Assembly (NCBI GenBank): GCA_963930655.1
Contig: OZ005607.1
Coordinates: forward strand, 22,204,874-22,268,873
Source of the DNA: Myrica gale
Taxonomy: Eukaryota; Streptophyta; Magnoliopsida; Fagales; Myricaceae
Direction: 5' to 3'
Length of the DNA: 64,000 nucleotides
The notes beneath the pieces were generated by a model. The model saw only the letters and a list, made by a program, of their open reading frames with translations. It was not told the DNA's origin and searched no databases. Positions within the stretch are counted from its first letter, which is position 1, and every line of letters begins with the position of its first letter. The position numbers and the translations under genes were made by a program. Below, in pieces: positions 10,559 through 21,997 of this stretch.

Positions 10559-11654
10559 CGTATTATTTTTCAGTACATGAACGATGTCCTCATGATGCCA
10601 TAATCTACTACGTCGACCAGGCTCTTCAGGAGATTCTTGGAAAACTATTTCTTGACCCATTTTTTGTAGCAAATCATGGATTCTCAATCTTCTAGAAGAG
10701 ATTGTTATTAGAGACTTCTCCATTAGAACATCAATATTGATATATGGATAATAACCACAACTTTGTAGTATATCCATCAAAATGTGATCTAGAACATCTC
10801 CTTTAAAGAAACATGCAATATCCAAAAATAAGTTTTTCTGCAAATCTTTCAATCCATCAAAACCTATTTGAAGCACATCAATAATTCCTTTATTGGGTTT
10901 TGCTTTTAGTTGATCGCAAGCACTTTTCCATGCGTTTGTTGTCCTACCGAACAAGGAGGAACCTAAAATTTTAAGAGCTAAAGGAAGGCCTTGAGCATAA
11001 TTCACAAAATCCTTAGATAAATCAACATAATTTTCTTCAGGATAAGTTTTCTTGAATGCAGACAAACTAAAGAGTTGCAAAGCTTCATTATTATTTAGCT
11101 CCTTTACCTGATATATTCCATCCACCCCATGCGTTTTCAACAAATGACTATCTCTGCTTGTTAAAGGGATTCTACTCCCTACACCAAACCAATCATGACT
11201 CCCTGCTAATGCTTCTAGATGTTTTTCTTCATCCACATCATCAAGAACAATAAGGATCCTCCTATTATGTAGAATGCTTTTTATAATACTAGTTCCCTCA
11301 CGTTCATCCGATATATGTATTTCTCTTTCCATGAGGATCTTCGAAAGTAGTTGCTTTTGCAAGGAAACTAAACCCCGATTTTTAGTTTTTTTTCTAATAC
11401 AAGCAATAAAGCTACTAGCTTGGAAGTGATATGACACTCTTTCGTAAGTAACTTCTGCAAGAGTTGTTTTACCAACTCCACCCATTCCATGAATCCCTAT
11501 AAAGCGAACGTCATCTGACCCAATATTTAGTAGGTGCTTCATTTCCTCCACACGAGATTCTATACCAACAAGCTTGTTCGAAATACTTGAGAAGTTACGG
11601 CTCAATCCATAAAATATCCGTTCAGTGATCTCACTGACAATTGTTGACACTTGT
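10559..11654 (-). pseudogene. TNL-1 exon 2: NB-ARC ATPase domain, open
   Basis: The acceptor is TTGTTCAG before 11654 and the donor GTAAGT follows 10559. The exon is 1096 bases, exactly as in TNL-2, and has no stop. Motifs in order: RVEEM linker, P-loop GMGGVGKTT, kinase-2 RRILIVLDDVD, RNBS-B GSRIPLTSRD (usual form GSRIIITTRD), GLPLALKILGSSLFG, FLDIACFFKG and IHDLLQKMGQEIV in place of the MHD motif. A Pro in RNBS-B is unusual and absent from the other two copies. Confidence 0.9.
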
Positions 11655-12469
11655 CTGAACAAAAGGTAGGATAATTAGTTTTATAGATTGAGTAATAGCT
11701 TGCTGTGAAGTAGCAATTAATGTTATAGTGTACAACAAATAAAGAGGAACTCTATAGTCTCTGTCATACCAATACAGTTCAGGTTCTAATTTCCGACCTA
11801 CCCACATCTGAACCTCTTTACATCATTATTTGTTGGCATTTGGACTTTGAATAGCTAGCCATGGGTTAGAGGCACTTGTTTATGTCACTTTTCTAGATTT
11901 CTTCTCTCACTTTACTTGTGGCTTTTAGCTTCATCTAGACAAAAAAAATTCTCAATTTTTTTGTCTTCACTGCTTGAGTTATTTGTTTTCTTCAAAATCT
12001 ACTTTAGTGATGATGAAGCCAATATTTTGTTCTTAGTGAAGATAGTCTTAAAAGAAAAAGAAAACAAAGACAGAAAAAATAAAAGAAACATGTATTTGTC
12101 CTACAAATATACAAAGACATTCTATTTTCTTAGTGACAAATCTAAACAAAAGGTAAGTCGTGAGAAGAATGTTTAAAAATTTCTTCAGACAAGTGGTTGT
12201 GAAAATTTTGAATTATGCTTTTGGTTGAGACTATGCAAAGGCTATTCAACCAAAGTTCAAAAGTCCGTAATGTTTTGAAATTCAATATGATTGAGAAACG
12301 AAATACTATTTGTCATTGTGATCCCCAGAAGACTCAGTCAAGTTCTACGGTATGACAAAGCATATGCTAAGGCCATAATTTAAAAAATTGATAATCTTCC
12401 TAAGGTATCCAACTTTCTACATTGTCATTGAGAAGAAGAAATGACTAAAAATATATGTATAGATGGTAG
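11655..12469 (-). other. TNL-1 intron 1
   Basis: 815 bases between TIR and NB-ARC exons, alignable with the introns of TNL-2 (28682-29489) and TNL-3 (51385-52189). The 5' splice site is mutated to CT at 12469-12468. A plus-strand frame at 11916-12176 is low-complexity, Lys-rich and not conserved as protein. Confidence 0.75.
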
Positions 12470-12976
12470 CTATCATGTACATGCCATCCAGATATACGAC
12501 CCAGTTCTCTCAAAGCAGCTCTCCACTTTTGCATCTTCTCCATGTCCACATTGAGGTCTTCTTCATGGCCAGCATGAGCTATTTTAAAAGCCCCGGTCTG
12601 GTTTCGTACGTCAGAGGGATCCACGTGATAGAAAACAGGCAAAATTGTGAGTGTTGTTTTTCTCATGCATTCGACGATCTTCGCAAGTTCAAGCAAGCAC
12701 CATTTAGAGTTAGCGTAGTTCTCTGAGATAACTGTGATGGCATATCGAGATTCTTGTATTGCTTTAAAGAGCTCTTGAGAGATATATTTTCCTCTCTCAA
12801 GTATTTCGTCATCTTTAAAAACGGTAATACCTTTGCGTTTTAAAGCAGAACACAAATGATCTATGAAGTTGTTGCGAGTATCTTTGCCGCAAAAAGTTGA
12901 GGAAAACGTCTTGAGTACACCGATGTGTGGAAGAAGAAGAAGATGAGGAGACTCTTTGAGTGCTAATAGATGCCAT
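12470..12976 (-). pseudogene. TNL-1 exon 1: TIR domain, frameshifted
   Basis: The start MASISTQRVSSS is followed by DVFLNF. Then five A residues, where TNL-2 has four at 29911-29914, move the rest (GKDTRNNFIDHL onward) into another frame. The TIR core is otherwise well kept: SRYAITVISENYANSKWCL and PVFYHVDPSDVR are visible. In the shifted frame the upstream stretch is a meaningless leader. The exon ends GGCATGTACATGATAG at 12470, followed by CTACC rather than GTACC. Confidence 0.85.
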
Positions 12977-13029
12977 TGAAGACGTGCTAATGGATGCAAT
13001 TGAGACTTGCAAGAAGAAGAGTAGGATCA

Positions 13030-13245
13030 ATAAATTATAGCAGAGTAATCAGATAAGTTTGCGTGCGTGACAGCTGGTTTGTAGAAACTTTGGAAGACCG
13101 GCGGCACCTTTGGGTCGCTCAAGTCTACCTTATGATCCTAATACATTTTGATCTCTTCATTATGCTAAAAAGTCTTGGAATTGAAGCCCCACCACTAAAA
13201 CGAGTACTCCAAAATTTTCCGGAACGTCAGGATCAATGAGTACGA
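13030..13245. repeat. TNL upstream-flank segment, copy next to TNL-1
   Basis: From about 13050 the sequence matches 53262-53545 upstream of TNL-3: TGGTTTGTAGAAACTTT, GAAGACCGG, then GTCTTGGAATTGAAGCCCC. In TNL-3 this flank lies about 560 bases upstream of the start codon; here it lies about 70. The intervening promoter sequence is absent. Confidence 0.75.
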
Positions 13246-13935
13246 CATTAATGCATTGAATTCTAGAGTGAAAATATCTTAGAAGATTTTGAGAAAGTCC
13301 TACACGCATTGAATGACTTTCTTCCCTAGTAAATATATTGTATTCATAAATTTGATTTAATTCTGTCCAATAAGAAATAACATCGACAAAAAGGTTTCCG
13401 ACAACTAAATGGTCTGTGAACAGTTGGTAGTTTTACGGCACGGGAAATAATTACACATTCAATAAACTACCAATTGTAAAACTATCAATCCTAAAAAAAA
13501 AAGGGTGGGGGGAATTAAAAGTTATTTAAATTTTTAGGCTATTTAAAAATAAACCTAGCTAGAGTTTCTGTAAAAATAAATAACGACTACTCGAAATTTG
13601 CACATTTTTAATTTAAATACGTCCCTTAGTCAATTACGTAAGTCGATTAACATTAGCATGAGGGAAAAAGCTGCTTCGGGGGACTATGAAGAGTTTTTTG
13701 TATCTAGATTGGTGATGACCTGGCATCATGGGACTTGAGTGAGCTGTTTAACGTAGAAGCTGTTAATTCGTTAAAACGGGAGTGAGTCAGTGACACATGG
13801 CAATACAACCATTAAGGTTCATGGACGAAAGTTAACGAGGGGCAGTTGAATTTATAACCTGCAAATCTCGAGAAGTTTTCACCCTCAAAGTGTGTGATCA
13901 AATCAATAATTGATAGGTGTAATGTGATAAAAATA
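13246..13935. other. No gene; repeat-derived flank
   Basis: AT-rich sequence. The part from about 13640 resembles 320-560 and forms the left half of an older repeat into which the long-TIR element at 13936 inserted. Confidence 0.45.
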
Positions 13936-15536
13936 AGGAAAAATTATACTTTTCACCTTCAAACTACCACACATTTTTCATTTTGCACTCCAAAGTATCA
14001 CTTTTATCAGACTTCACCCTCAAACTATCATGACCCAACAGTTTGCACTTTTCGTCCATAATTTCTGTCAATTTAGACGAAAAATCAATCATGTGCGTTC
14101 TCACGTGACTATTTGCCACTTGATTTCTTCTTTTTGCCCTTCGTGTTGTTTACCGCCAACAATGCCAAATTTGTGTAAGTCTTGTATGTGTTGTGGTTTA
14201 TTTTGTAAGAAATATATGTTTCACCTTTGACACAAGTTTATGTTTCAACTGAATTTCCAATAACTGAAAATTCATTCCATGCGAATTTACACATAACCTT
14301 GATCAACTATCAGCACCCCAAAATCAGTCCATAACTTTCAACTACCAATATCATTTCATATCTGCACTTACATATAATGTTCACAAAATAGAAGCCCCAC
14401 AAATGGGTTCCATAACTGCATTTGTATATCAGCTTCACAAAAGATTAACTCAGACTGTTTCAGCTTCACAAAATAACAGCCTGACCATACAGACTCAGTT
14501 TGTACAATAACACAATGTTTCAGAATAAAAAAAATGCAACCATATAGACTCAGTTTAATTACACTGTCACGAAACCATCATAACACAGATTCTATTTACT
14601 GCCTCAATGCTGGCAGCTTCCCCTTCCCTTTATCTTTCTCTTGAACACGCTTCAGAGCCTGCTCAATTGTAGGGACCACCACCCTCGATTATGTTGCAGG
14701 AGCTTTTTCTTTTTCTGGTTCACACCAGATGACATATGAGTTTCCAGCCCCGGGTTTACCCCATGAACAGCGCACACCACCCCCAGTTTGGGGCTTGGAT
14801 GTGTCCATAGTTAGGTCAAGAATGACTTTCGGACGCACTGCATTGCCTGTCCCCACTTTTTTCTCTCAGTTGTCCAGATTGCCGCCTTGCTAATACCCTT
14901 GTTGCAATGCCAGATATCGGAACATTCCTCTGTGATTATATGTAAAGTAAAAAAATTAAAGGGTAAATATTCAATAGAGGGAAGACTTACTGAACAATGT
15001 GTGTAGACCGTGCACGAAGAGGAGGACTACCCACGCTTAATCGTCCATGAGAAAACTTCAGTCAGCTTCGGTAGGGACTGATTGTGAAGGCAGCATCTAG
15101 TTCGACGAAGAACGCTGATTGTGAAAGCAAAAACTATTTCGACGAAGAACATTTAGGGTTTTTAGGAATTGACTGCGACAAAGGGATTAGGGCACTGCGC
15201 TTTCAATTCTGATAGTGAATGTCTACCGGCATTTCAGTAATAGCGCAGGTTTAAGTAGGGGCACACTGGTCTTTTTTGAAAATCTAGCTTACACCTCGTC
15301 GAACATTGGAGGTTAGGGGTATTGAAGTTAATTGGTTGGCAAAGGGAAGGGCAAAAAGGGGAAAGCAAGTGAGACGCACGTAATTGGTTTTCCATCTAAA
15401 TTGATAGAAATTATGGACGGAGGGTGCAAATTGTTGGGTCATGGTAGTTTGAGGGTGAAATCTGATAAAAGTAGTACTTTGGGGTGCAAAGTGACAAATG
15501 TGTGGTAGTTTGAAGGTAAAAAGTGTAATTTCCCCT
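13936..15536. mobile_element. Mutator-like element with long terminal inverted repeats, 1.6 kb
   Basis: The left end AGGAAAAATTATAC and the right end read in reverse AGGGGAAATTACAC start inverted repeats of about 200 bases (13936-14150 and 15330-15536). These share words such as CAAACTACCACACATTT and CATGACCCAACA. Flanks ATAAAAATA and AAAAAAATA are an imperfect 9-base target duplication. The surroundings resemble an uninterrupted version at 540-600. Long TIRs with 9-base duplications point to the Mutator group. The interior has no transposase I recognise. Confidence 0.65.
14590..14860 (-). other. Coding-like remnant inside the long-TIR element
   Basis: The minus strand reads VGTGNAVRPKVILDLTMD, then GVRCSWGKPGAGNSYVIWC, then one stop, then IEQALKRVQEKDKGKGKLP and a stop. 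The composition is protein-like and the frame is broken once. I do not recognise a family. It could be a captured host fragment or the eroded end of an element protein. Confidence 0.3.
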
Positions 15537-15847
15537 AAAAAAAATAAACTATGGTTAAAAGTGTCAAGACTTTCGTACTTGGAGGGTACAAAGTGTGTAT
15601 ATTTAACCCTTTTTAATCATTAGCGTTTTCTTTCAAGAAAGAACCAAACCACACGCATAAAAACTTTTAGACGACTAAGTCTGTTTGGATAGGCCAAAAA
15701 CTTTTGTTGAAAATAATTTTATTGGATTTAGTATAGATCTTATTAGTTTGTGAAAAATTAGTTGTCAAAAAATTTCTTATGTTAAAAAGTAGAGGCTTAA
15801 GACAATTTCAGGAATGCCAAAATTTAGTTTATGAAATTTGATGAAAA

Positions 15848-15935
15848 AGACCACCATTAACAATCAGAAGTGTTGGAAAAGTACATCTTAAAAACAGCTC
15901 AAATTTCCAGCTAATTTGATTATTTAATTCAACCT
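15848..15935. repeat. Dispersed TNL-flank segment, copy 2
   Basis: Matches 715-800 and 32046-32140, including AGTGTTGGAAAAGTACATC. It directly precedes an NB-ARC fragment. Confidence 0.65.
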
Positions 15936-15951
15936 GATCATTGAATCATGG

Positions 15952-16210
15952 ATAGTAACCACAACTTTAAATTATATATAATATCAATCAACACTTTATC
16001 AATGATCTCATTTAAATAAACATGCAATATTCAAAAATAACTTTTTCTGCAAATATTCCGATCCATCAAATCCTATTGGAAGTACATCGATTATTCCTCT
16101 ATTGGGTTTTTCTTTTAGTTGATCGTAAGCACTTTTCCATGCATTTGTTGTCCTGCCAAATAAGAAGGAACCTAAAATTTTAAGAGCTAATGGAATACCT
16201 TGAGCATAGT
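15952..16210 (-). pseudogene. TNL fragment A: piece of an NB-ARC domain
   Basis: The minus strand encodes YAQGIPLALKILGSFLFGRT followed by NAWKSAYDQLKEKPNRGIID, the GLPLAL region of the NB-ARC exon as in TNL-1 to TNL-3. Downstream it continues into sequence matching the CGYYPYIN segment, with frame damage. Upstream homology ends abruptly at about 16210 and TNL upstream-flank sequence follows, so the piece is a deletion or recombination product. Confidence 0.85.
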
Positions 16211-16329
16211 TGATAATACATAGTATATATGTAGATACCGATCGACCTATATCTTCACATGGACTTGAGATGTTATCTCTTGAACTCTGGGTGAGAATGC
16301 ATGGAAATATCAAGCACCGCACGATGCGT

Positions 16330-16570
16330 TTTATATATAGGTTAGAAGATTTTGCGGAAGTCCTACACGTGAATGACTTTCGCCCTCTCTGAAGCTTATA
16401 ATTTCATGCCTTCATAAGTTTGGGTCTTCCACAACGAAATTGATCCGTAGTTGGTCATCATGTACGGGTTGGACAAGTAGTAAATCTTGAAAATGACTCA
16501 AAATTTCCAATCAATTGGCTAGTACCACAGTTAAATTGACAACCAAATCATGACAAAATTGACCCAAAAT
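16330..16570. repeat. TNL upstream-flank segment
   Basis: Contains CACGTGAATGACTTTC, ATGCCTTCATAAGTTTGGG and TTGGTCATCATGTACG, shared with 42930-43125 and 52865-53060 and in degraded form with 30765-31080. These segments mark repeated upstream regions of the tandem TNL unit. Confidence 0.7.
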
Positions 16571-18160
16571 TTTCAATCAATTGGCTAAAGCAACGTGGGT
16601 CTCTAAGAAAAACCCACCCATTACTGTAGGTTTATTGAACCAAACTACAAGCATAGAAATTTCGGCATATTTTGGGCGATTTTTTTCGGATGCCCATAGA
16701 AATTACGGCATAGAAATCCATTTAGGTCTTCGGCATTAGTGGACAATCAAATCCCGATTGAAATGAAGAAAACAGTTTTGTTTTGAGACATGGCTGAGGA
16801 CTAGAATAATATTGTTTTATAATACTAGTTCTATTTCTTGTCAACGTAAAGATAAATTGCGAAATGTGAATGATTCGAAGACTAGGATATTCTACCTTCT
16901 CTTCTTTCTAGTCAGAAGAATAGGCAGGAATTTTATTCTACCATTGCTCACTTTTAAGGTAAAAGTACTCTTGGAATTGAGGGCTCACCATTGACATATT
17001 AAAAACAGCTCAAAATTTCCAATGGATTCATGTAAGAGCCTAGAGGTTTCTCATTAATTAATTGGAAAGATATGGGGTGGGATTAAGCAGAACATAATTC
17101 ATGACTGAGTGATACCTAAGTCCAAGAAACACCTCTTTATTTCATATTTTGGATCTTAGCTCCGTGGAACTATATACTACTGTTGAAATATACGGAAAAT
17201 TTTAAAATTTTAAAACAAAATATTATGTAGGAATGATATCAATTGCGGCCTAAACAAGAATTTTTGAACAATGAACATCAAAAAGCATTCGGGATTACAT
17301 GACTGAGGAGTAAAACTTAAGTACATGACCAGTATAAGCAAAAACAGATAACTCGTTTTTGTTTTTGACATAGAAGAAAAAAACAGCTAGCTAACTAGTT
17401 TGTGGCTTGTGGCCTTACATCTTCTAGTGTTCCATATTTCAAAATCACCATGCACGTGCCAGTGAAATTTAATTTAATTTAATTTTTTTTTTAAATTAAG
17501 CTAGCGGTAAAGCAAGGGAAAAACAGGCCTTTATAAACAAGGTTCAATGGGCCGGCTGTTGGGATGCAGGGCTCAAGGCCTACACAAAAAGAAGAACTCA
17601 GAGTCCAATATTCCTAACGAGGCCCAATGGCCCCCACAAACAGGGAAACACCGAAGGCTATAATGAGGATGTTTGAGTGTGAAAATTTTGGGTATTGGAG
17701 TTTGAGAAATATTATAAAGTAAAAATATGTTATGAGAGTTGGTGAAAATGTGAAGAGAGAAGATTTTTAATAAATATTATAATAATAAAAAATTATGTGA
17801 TGAATTTTTTATTATTAAACCTAAATAATTGGGGCTCAAGCAAGTTATGTCGTTCGCCGAAGGAGAGGTGGCACTTCGATCCCACTTACTGTTACAACAG
17901 AAAGAAATGAAAGGATTCATGTTTCATGGATCGATCTGCTTGCTTGGCAATGGAATTTCCTTTGAATTTTTAACTGGTCCTTGAAAATGGTAACTATGAT
18001 ATTCTTTTATTACTTAAGAACATGCTTGCTATGATCACGCGCCCCCTATTCCTTCCTCATTGAGTCCTTAAGACGCACCCTACCATATTGTTTATTTTTG
18101 CATACACTTGATTAAACATTCTTTTTGAGTCTTATCTCTCCCACGAGCTCCCCACTTACT
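16571..18160. other. No gene recognised
   Basis: AT-rich DNA with scattered short matches to other flanks. The region 17510-17660 (containing CTCAAGGCCTACACAAAAAG) recurs in altered form near 25340 and 32190. A short plus-strand frame at 16812-16994 has no recognised domain. Confidence 0.45.
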
Positions 18161-18169
18161 TTCTAGTTA

Positions 18170-18361
18170 TCCACATCGGCGTATGGGTGATGGAAAATCT
18201 GGAAGTAACCGTGGAGCATCTGCCATACTTGGTCCCCAAGTACCTACCCGAAGTGTTGCACCAGTCCCCCTGTATATTGCAGATTCAGTCAGACTCATCA
18301 CCCCAGGCCTTGACCTGATCGACCTTACTTTGATCGATGACGAAGACAATTACTCTTTCTA
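18170..18361 (+). other. Unidentified coding-like fragment
   Basis: The plus strand reads GDGKSGSNRGASAILGPQVP, then SVAPVPLYIADSVRLITPG, then an acidic tail LTLIDDEDNYSF and a stop. There is no start codon or recognised domain. It may be the end of a captured or ancient gene. The opposite-strand frame over the same bases is also open but less protein-like. Confidence 0.25.
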
Positions 18362-18832
18362 ATGTTTAATTAAGCTTTTTTATTTTAGTATGTATATATT
18401 TTTCTGAACGATGTAGGGTTAGGATTTAGATAGGCTCAAGTGATCTACTAAAGTTCACAAATTTTGATAAATAGTAGCCAAGTTTTGTAAAGATATGAGG
18501 ATCCTTCCACATTCCTAACCCCATAAATAGATTGTCTTAATGAATATTTTTATCAAAATCTTCTATCTTTGAAATATCTAATGTTTATTTGATTATTGAC
18601 TTATAAATTTCTTCTTGAATACTTTAACATTTCTTAAAAATTTTACGAATTTTCGTTGGTTGTTTTTAAACTTCCCTTAGTGTTTTTGAATGATTCTTTG
18701 GTTAGGAACTTTCAAGGAATTTTTATAGTGTTGAAAATTTAGGATAAATCGTGCCATAATCTCACCATGTATAACACCTCTATTACTATAAAGAGAACTT
18801 AGAAATCTAATACAGACACAAGTTATGATAGA

Positions 18833-18890
18833 TTGGAAATGATGGAGAAGGATTTTAACGGCATTCCCAACCAGTCCATCACATGTAAAA
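18833..18890 (-). pseudogene. TNL fragment: tiny exon-3 remnant
   Basis: About 55 bases including CCCAACCAGTCCATCACATG match the antisense of the exon-3 segment LRVMDWLGFP found in all three TNLs. Both flanks are unrelated. Confidence 0.6.
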
Positions 18891-19504
18891 AGTAAGTTTA
18901 AACATCAGGTTTACGCAATGTTTTTTTTTTTTGTAACTAAGAAAATTCCCTACGGCAGTGAGAGTGGGTCCATCTTTAAGTGATACACGAATAGGAAAAC
19001 TCTTGAGAAACTTGTAAAAAAACCTCCCAATTACGGTTGGACGTTTATTGAACGAAACTACAGCATAGAAATTTTGGAAGACCGACGTATTTGGGGCGAG
19101 TTTTTTGGATGCCGTAATCCATTTTGGTCATCATGTAGGTGTTTGACAAGCAGTAAAACTTGAAAATGACTCAAAATTTCCAATCAATTAAAGGTGTGGC
19201 CCGTGGGCCATTTTGCAAGAGCCTTCTCAAAATTTTGTAGACGATTGAATAGCACAGTAGATATGTATGGGTGAGTGGCGGTAGGACGACAGTGGTTTGC
19301 TATATTTGTTGTTGATTAGCAAGTTTAGGTATTGGTCACTAAAAAGTTTATAATTCTTATTCTTTGGTTTTGCTTCAAGTTTCCAATTACTTATTGTTCC
19401 CAAGATCTATGGATACTTCACTATCTAATGATATGATGTTGAGTTTTGAGATTTTGATATTTGACATTATATATATATATGAACAATATAATTTAGACTT
19501 AACT

Positions 19505-20730
19505 ATGCGGAAAATACCTAGAGGGGTGAATAGGATTTTTAAAAATTTCTACAACCCTCACAAATGAACAACAAATTACAAAAACAATATTCCACCCTTT
19601 AATGAAATTTGAACTATATATTCAGATGGACTCAGATGCTTTCTAATGACAAGAAAACAAGCTAAACAACAAAACACAAGTTAAACAAATATGCTGTCAA
19701 AACTGTGAAAAGTTCCAATGAACTACTTTAAACTTCAGATGACGTAAAACTAGATTTGACAGATTATACAAACATATATTAGCAAGATAATTTCTATCTA
19801 AAATCAACACAATGAGAGCAGATCACTCTTCTTACCTAGATCTACCTTTTACCTTGAATCTCCTTGCAACAAGAATGACAATCCACCAATTATTGCGAAT
19901 CTTTAACACTTAAACAAGAACGATTAGCAAATAACAAGATAGATCTAAAAAGATAACAACAACACAAATTCAATCACAATTGACAAAAGAAATTGTTGAC
20001 GAAGAGAAAGAAAAACTCTTCGGGACGTAGTCCAGCAAACGAATCACTAGAAACTCAATCTCACTTACACGATGATCTATAACTTCAACAACCCTTGCTA
20101 ATCTAATATCAATCGTAACCTTACTCAAACGCCCAACGTCTGAATCTGCCACTTGCAGGAGAGAGGAACTCCTATCCCGATTGGTTTCTCGACTCTTCAC
20201 TACGGAGCAACCTTCCAACTTGAACTCAAGTGGCTGCGCCTTCAACAATGCTGGAACTCCAGCACCTTTCGAACTTCAGCAACTCCGAAGCTCTCTTGTT
20301 CAATCTAGGGATTGAAATTTTGTGATCAAACCGAGAGGACGAACGAAGATCTGATTTTCACGTTCAGATTACCAATCACTCTCAACAACAACAAGAACAA
20401 AGGGTACAAGATCTAGAAATGGGTTTCTTGGAGGCTTTCTTGAGTCTCTGCGAAATCTTCGATTAAATGTTCTGAGTTCTTTGCAAAAGGTTCAGAGAGG
20501 CTTTTATATGGTGAAGGGGGGTATTTCGAAGTCAAAGGTCGCTGGGTATATTACATGGGCATACTTTCATTTAAAATAGAAATTATGCTATTCCTCTACG
20601 CAGTAGACTACTTTGAATTCCTTATCAAACTCTACACAGCCTTCACAAAAGCCAATAACCATCCTAAATCTTCATCACTCAAATCTCAAGAGCGTTACAT
20701 ATAAAATTGTCACAAACCATGCCAAAACCT
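19505..20730. repeat. Dispersed repeat of the 'GAGGGGTGAATAGG' family, copy 2
   Basis: Opens CTAGAGGGGTGAATAGG, with a long AT-rich stretch followed by CTCTTCGGGACGTAGTCC and GAACTTCAGCAACTCCGAAG. It has the same layout as the 36862-37854 insertion. No convincing open frame: the 92-codon minus-strand frame at 19970-20248 has no known domain. The right boundary is approximate. Confidence 0.45.
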
Positions 20731-21035
20731 AATGGATCTAACAATATATATGTAGTACGTATATTTTTCCGTAGAATAATACCTTATGAAAATAAAGTAC
20801 TTATATTTTTCCCTAAACGTATGAAACTTCCACTAAAATACTCTTCCGTCAAACAAAGCATATCGTTTTAGCTCCAAAATTTACAGAATTTGAGAAGACA
20901 GTGTGAGTACTCATGATCTCCATGATATATATATATATATATATATCGATCGTGCATAAATTAAATTAATGAAACTGCCTTGCTAAAAGTCTGGGATGTC
21001 GAGAAGGGTGAAAGGCAAAAAATTTTATTGGCTCG
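20731..21035. other. AT-rich spacer with an (AT)n microsatellite
   Basis: A TA-dinucleotide run lies at about 20925-20946. The rest has no recognisable content. Confidence 0.5.
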
Positions 21036-21789
21036 CACTACAAAAATTAGAAAACATCTATTATCATACTTATAACGAGCATATATATTTTGAATAATTA
21101 GTAATATAATACTATTTAATTAGGAAATTAGGACATATTATTTAATTTCAAACAAAAACATATTGTAAGATTAAGTTATGCAATTAAAGTACATAAATTA
21201 ATATATGGTCTTAGAGGCTATGATTTAGTCATTAGGTAGGTACATACATCAAAAGTACTTAGGTTAATTAGCACATATCATTTATATGATAAACACATAT
21301 AACAAATCATGCAATGTAATATAGAAGATATTATACTTTTAAATTATAGGTATTATATATTATTACTAATAACCTATTTTAATTAAGATTATTATAATAA
21401 TTATAAAAAAGAATGTAAAGAATGTACATAGCTATGTATTTATTTAATAATAAATATAAATATTTTTAAATACCATTACAATTTACAACTGATTTTAAAT
21501 TACTAAAAATATATAACTACAAAATATAATTTATTATTAAAAAATTAGAAAAACTACAAATTAGGAAGAAAAAAAAGAAAAAAAATGTTGCTTTGAAATC
21601 ACCTCTGTTCGTTCCCGTGAACACCCCCCCAAAAATCCCCCTTACCCTCTCGCTCTCTTTCGCCTTCTCTCGCCCCCTCATTCTTTCGCCTTCTCTCGCC
21701 TCATTCATTCTTTCGCCCTCTCATTCTCTCTCGCCTTCTCTGGTTGTGGTTCATATATCAAGGCTCTAAAGTCTCTTGCTTAGCCTCTC

Positions 21790-21997
21790 TCGTTAGCGGT
21801 GGTGGAGGAGGAAGGGGCTGCTGCAGTGCCGGTGCTGTAGGTATCTGGAAATGGGACCCGGGGGAGGGGGTGGACCTGGAGGAGGAGGGGGTTGGGGTGG
21901 CCCCGGTGGACCTGGACGAGTGGGTTGGGGTCCTGGAGGAGGGGGACCTGGATGGGGAGGACCCGGTTTTGGTCCAGGGCTTGGAGGACCGGTAAAA
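21790..21997. repeat. GC-rich Gly/Pro-coding tract
   Basis: Strongly purine-rich on the plus strand (GGAGGAGGG, GGACCTGG words). The minus-strand frame at 21793-22086 would encode a Pro/Gly repeat and the plus strand a Gly-rich one. It resumes after the nested foldback element (22239-22275). It could be a captured fragment of a proline-rich protein gene or simple-sequence expansion. Not called as a gene. Confidence 0.5.

Larger units (their letters stand above)
8651..12976 (-). pseudogene. TNL-1: TIR-NBS-LRR immune receptor, inactivated
   Basis: Five exons are deduced by alignment to the other two copies: TIR 12470-12976, NB-ARC 10559-11654, linker 10121-10447, LRR 9329-10033, C-JID 8651-9193. 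Introns 2-4 are in phase 0. Such proteins are cytoplasmic or nuclear sensors: effector recognition by the LRR/C-JID part lets NB-ARC oligomerise and activates TIR NADase signalling. P-loop GMGGVGKTT, kinase-2 LIVLDDVD and GLPLAL are intact. Four defects were seen: an extra A in the run 12891-12895 shifts the TIR frame after about 28 codons; the intron-1 donor GT is CT (12469); TAG at 9344-9346 ends the LRR exon; and the promoter present in the other copies is missing. A sequencing error could explain the A-run but not all four. Confidence 0.9.
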
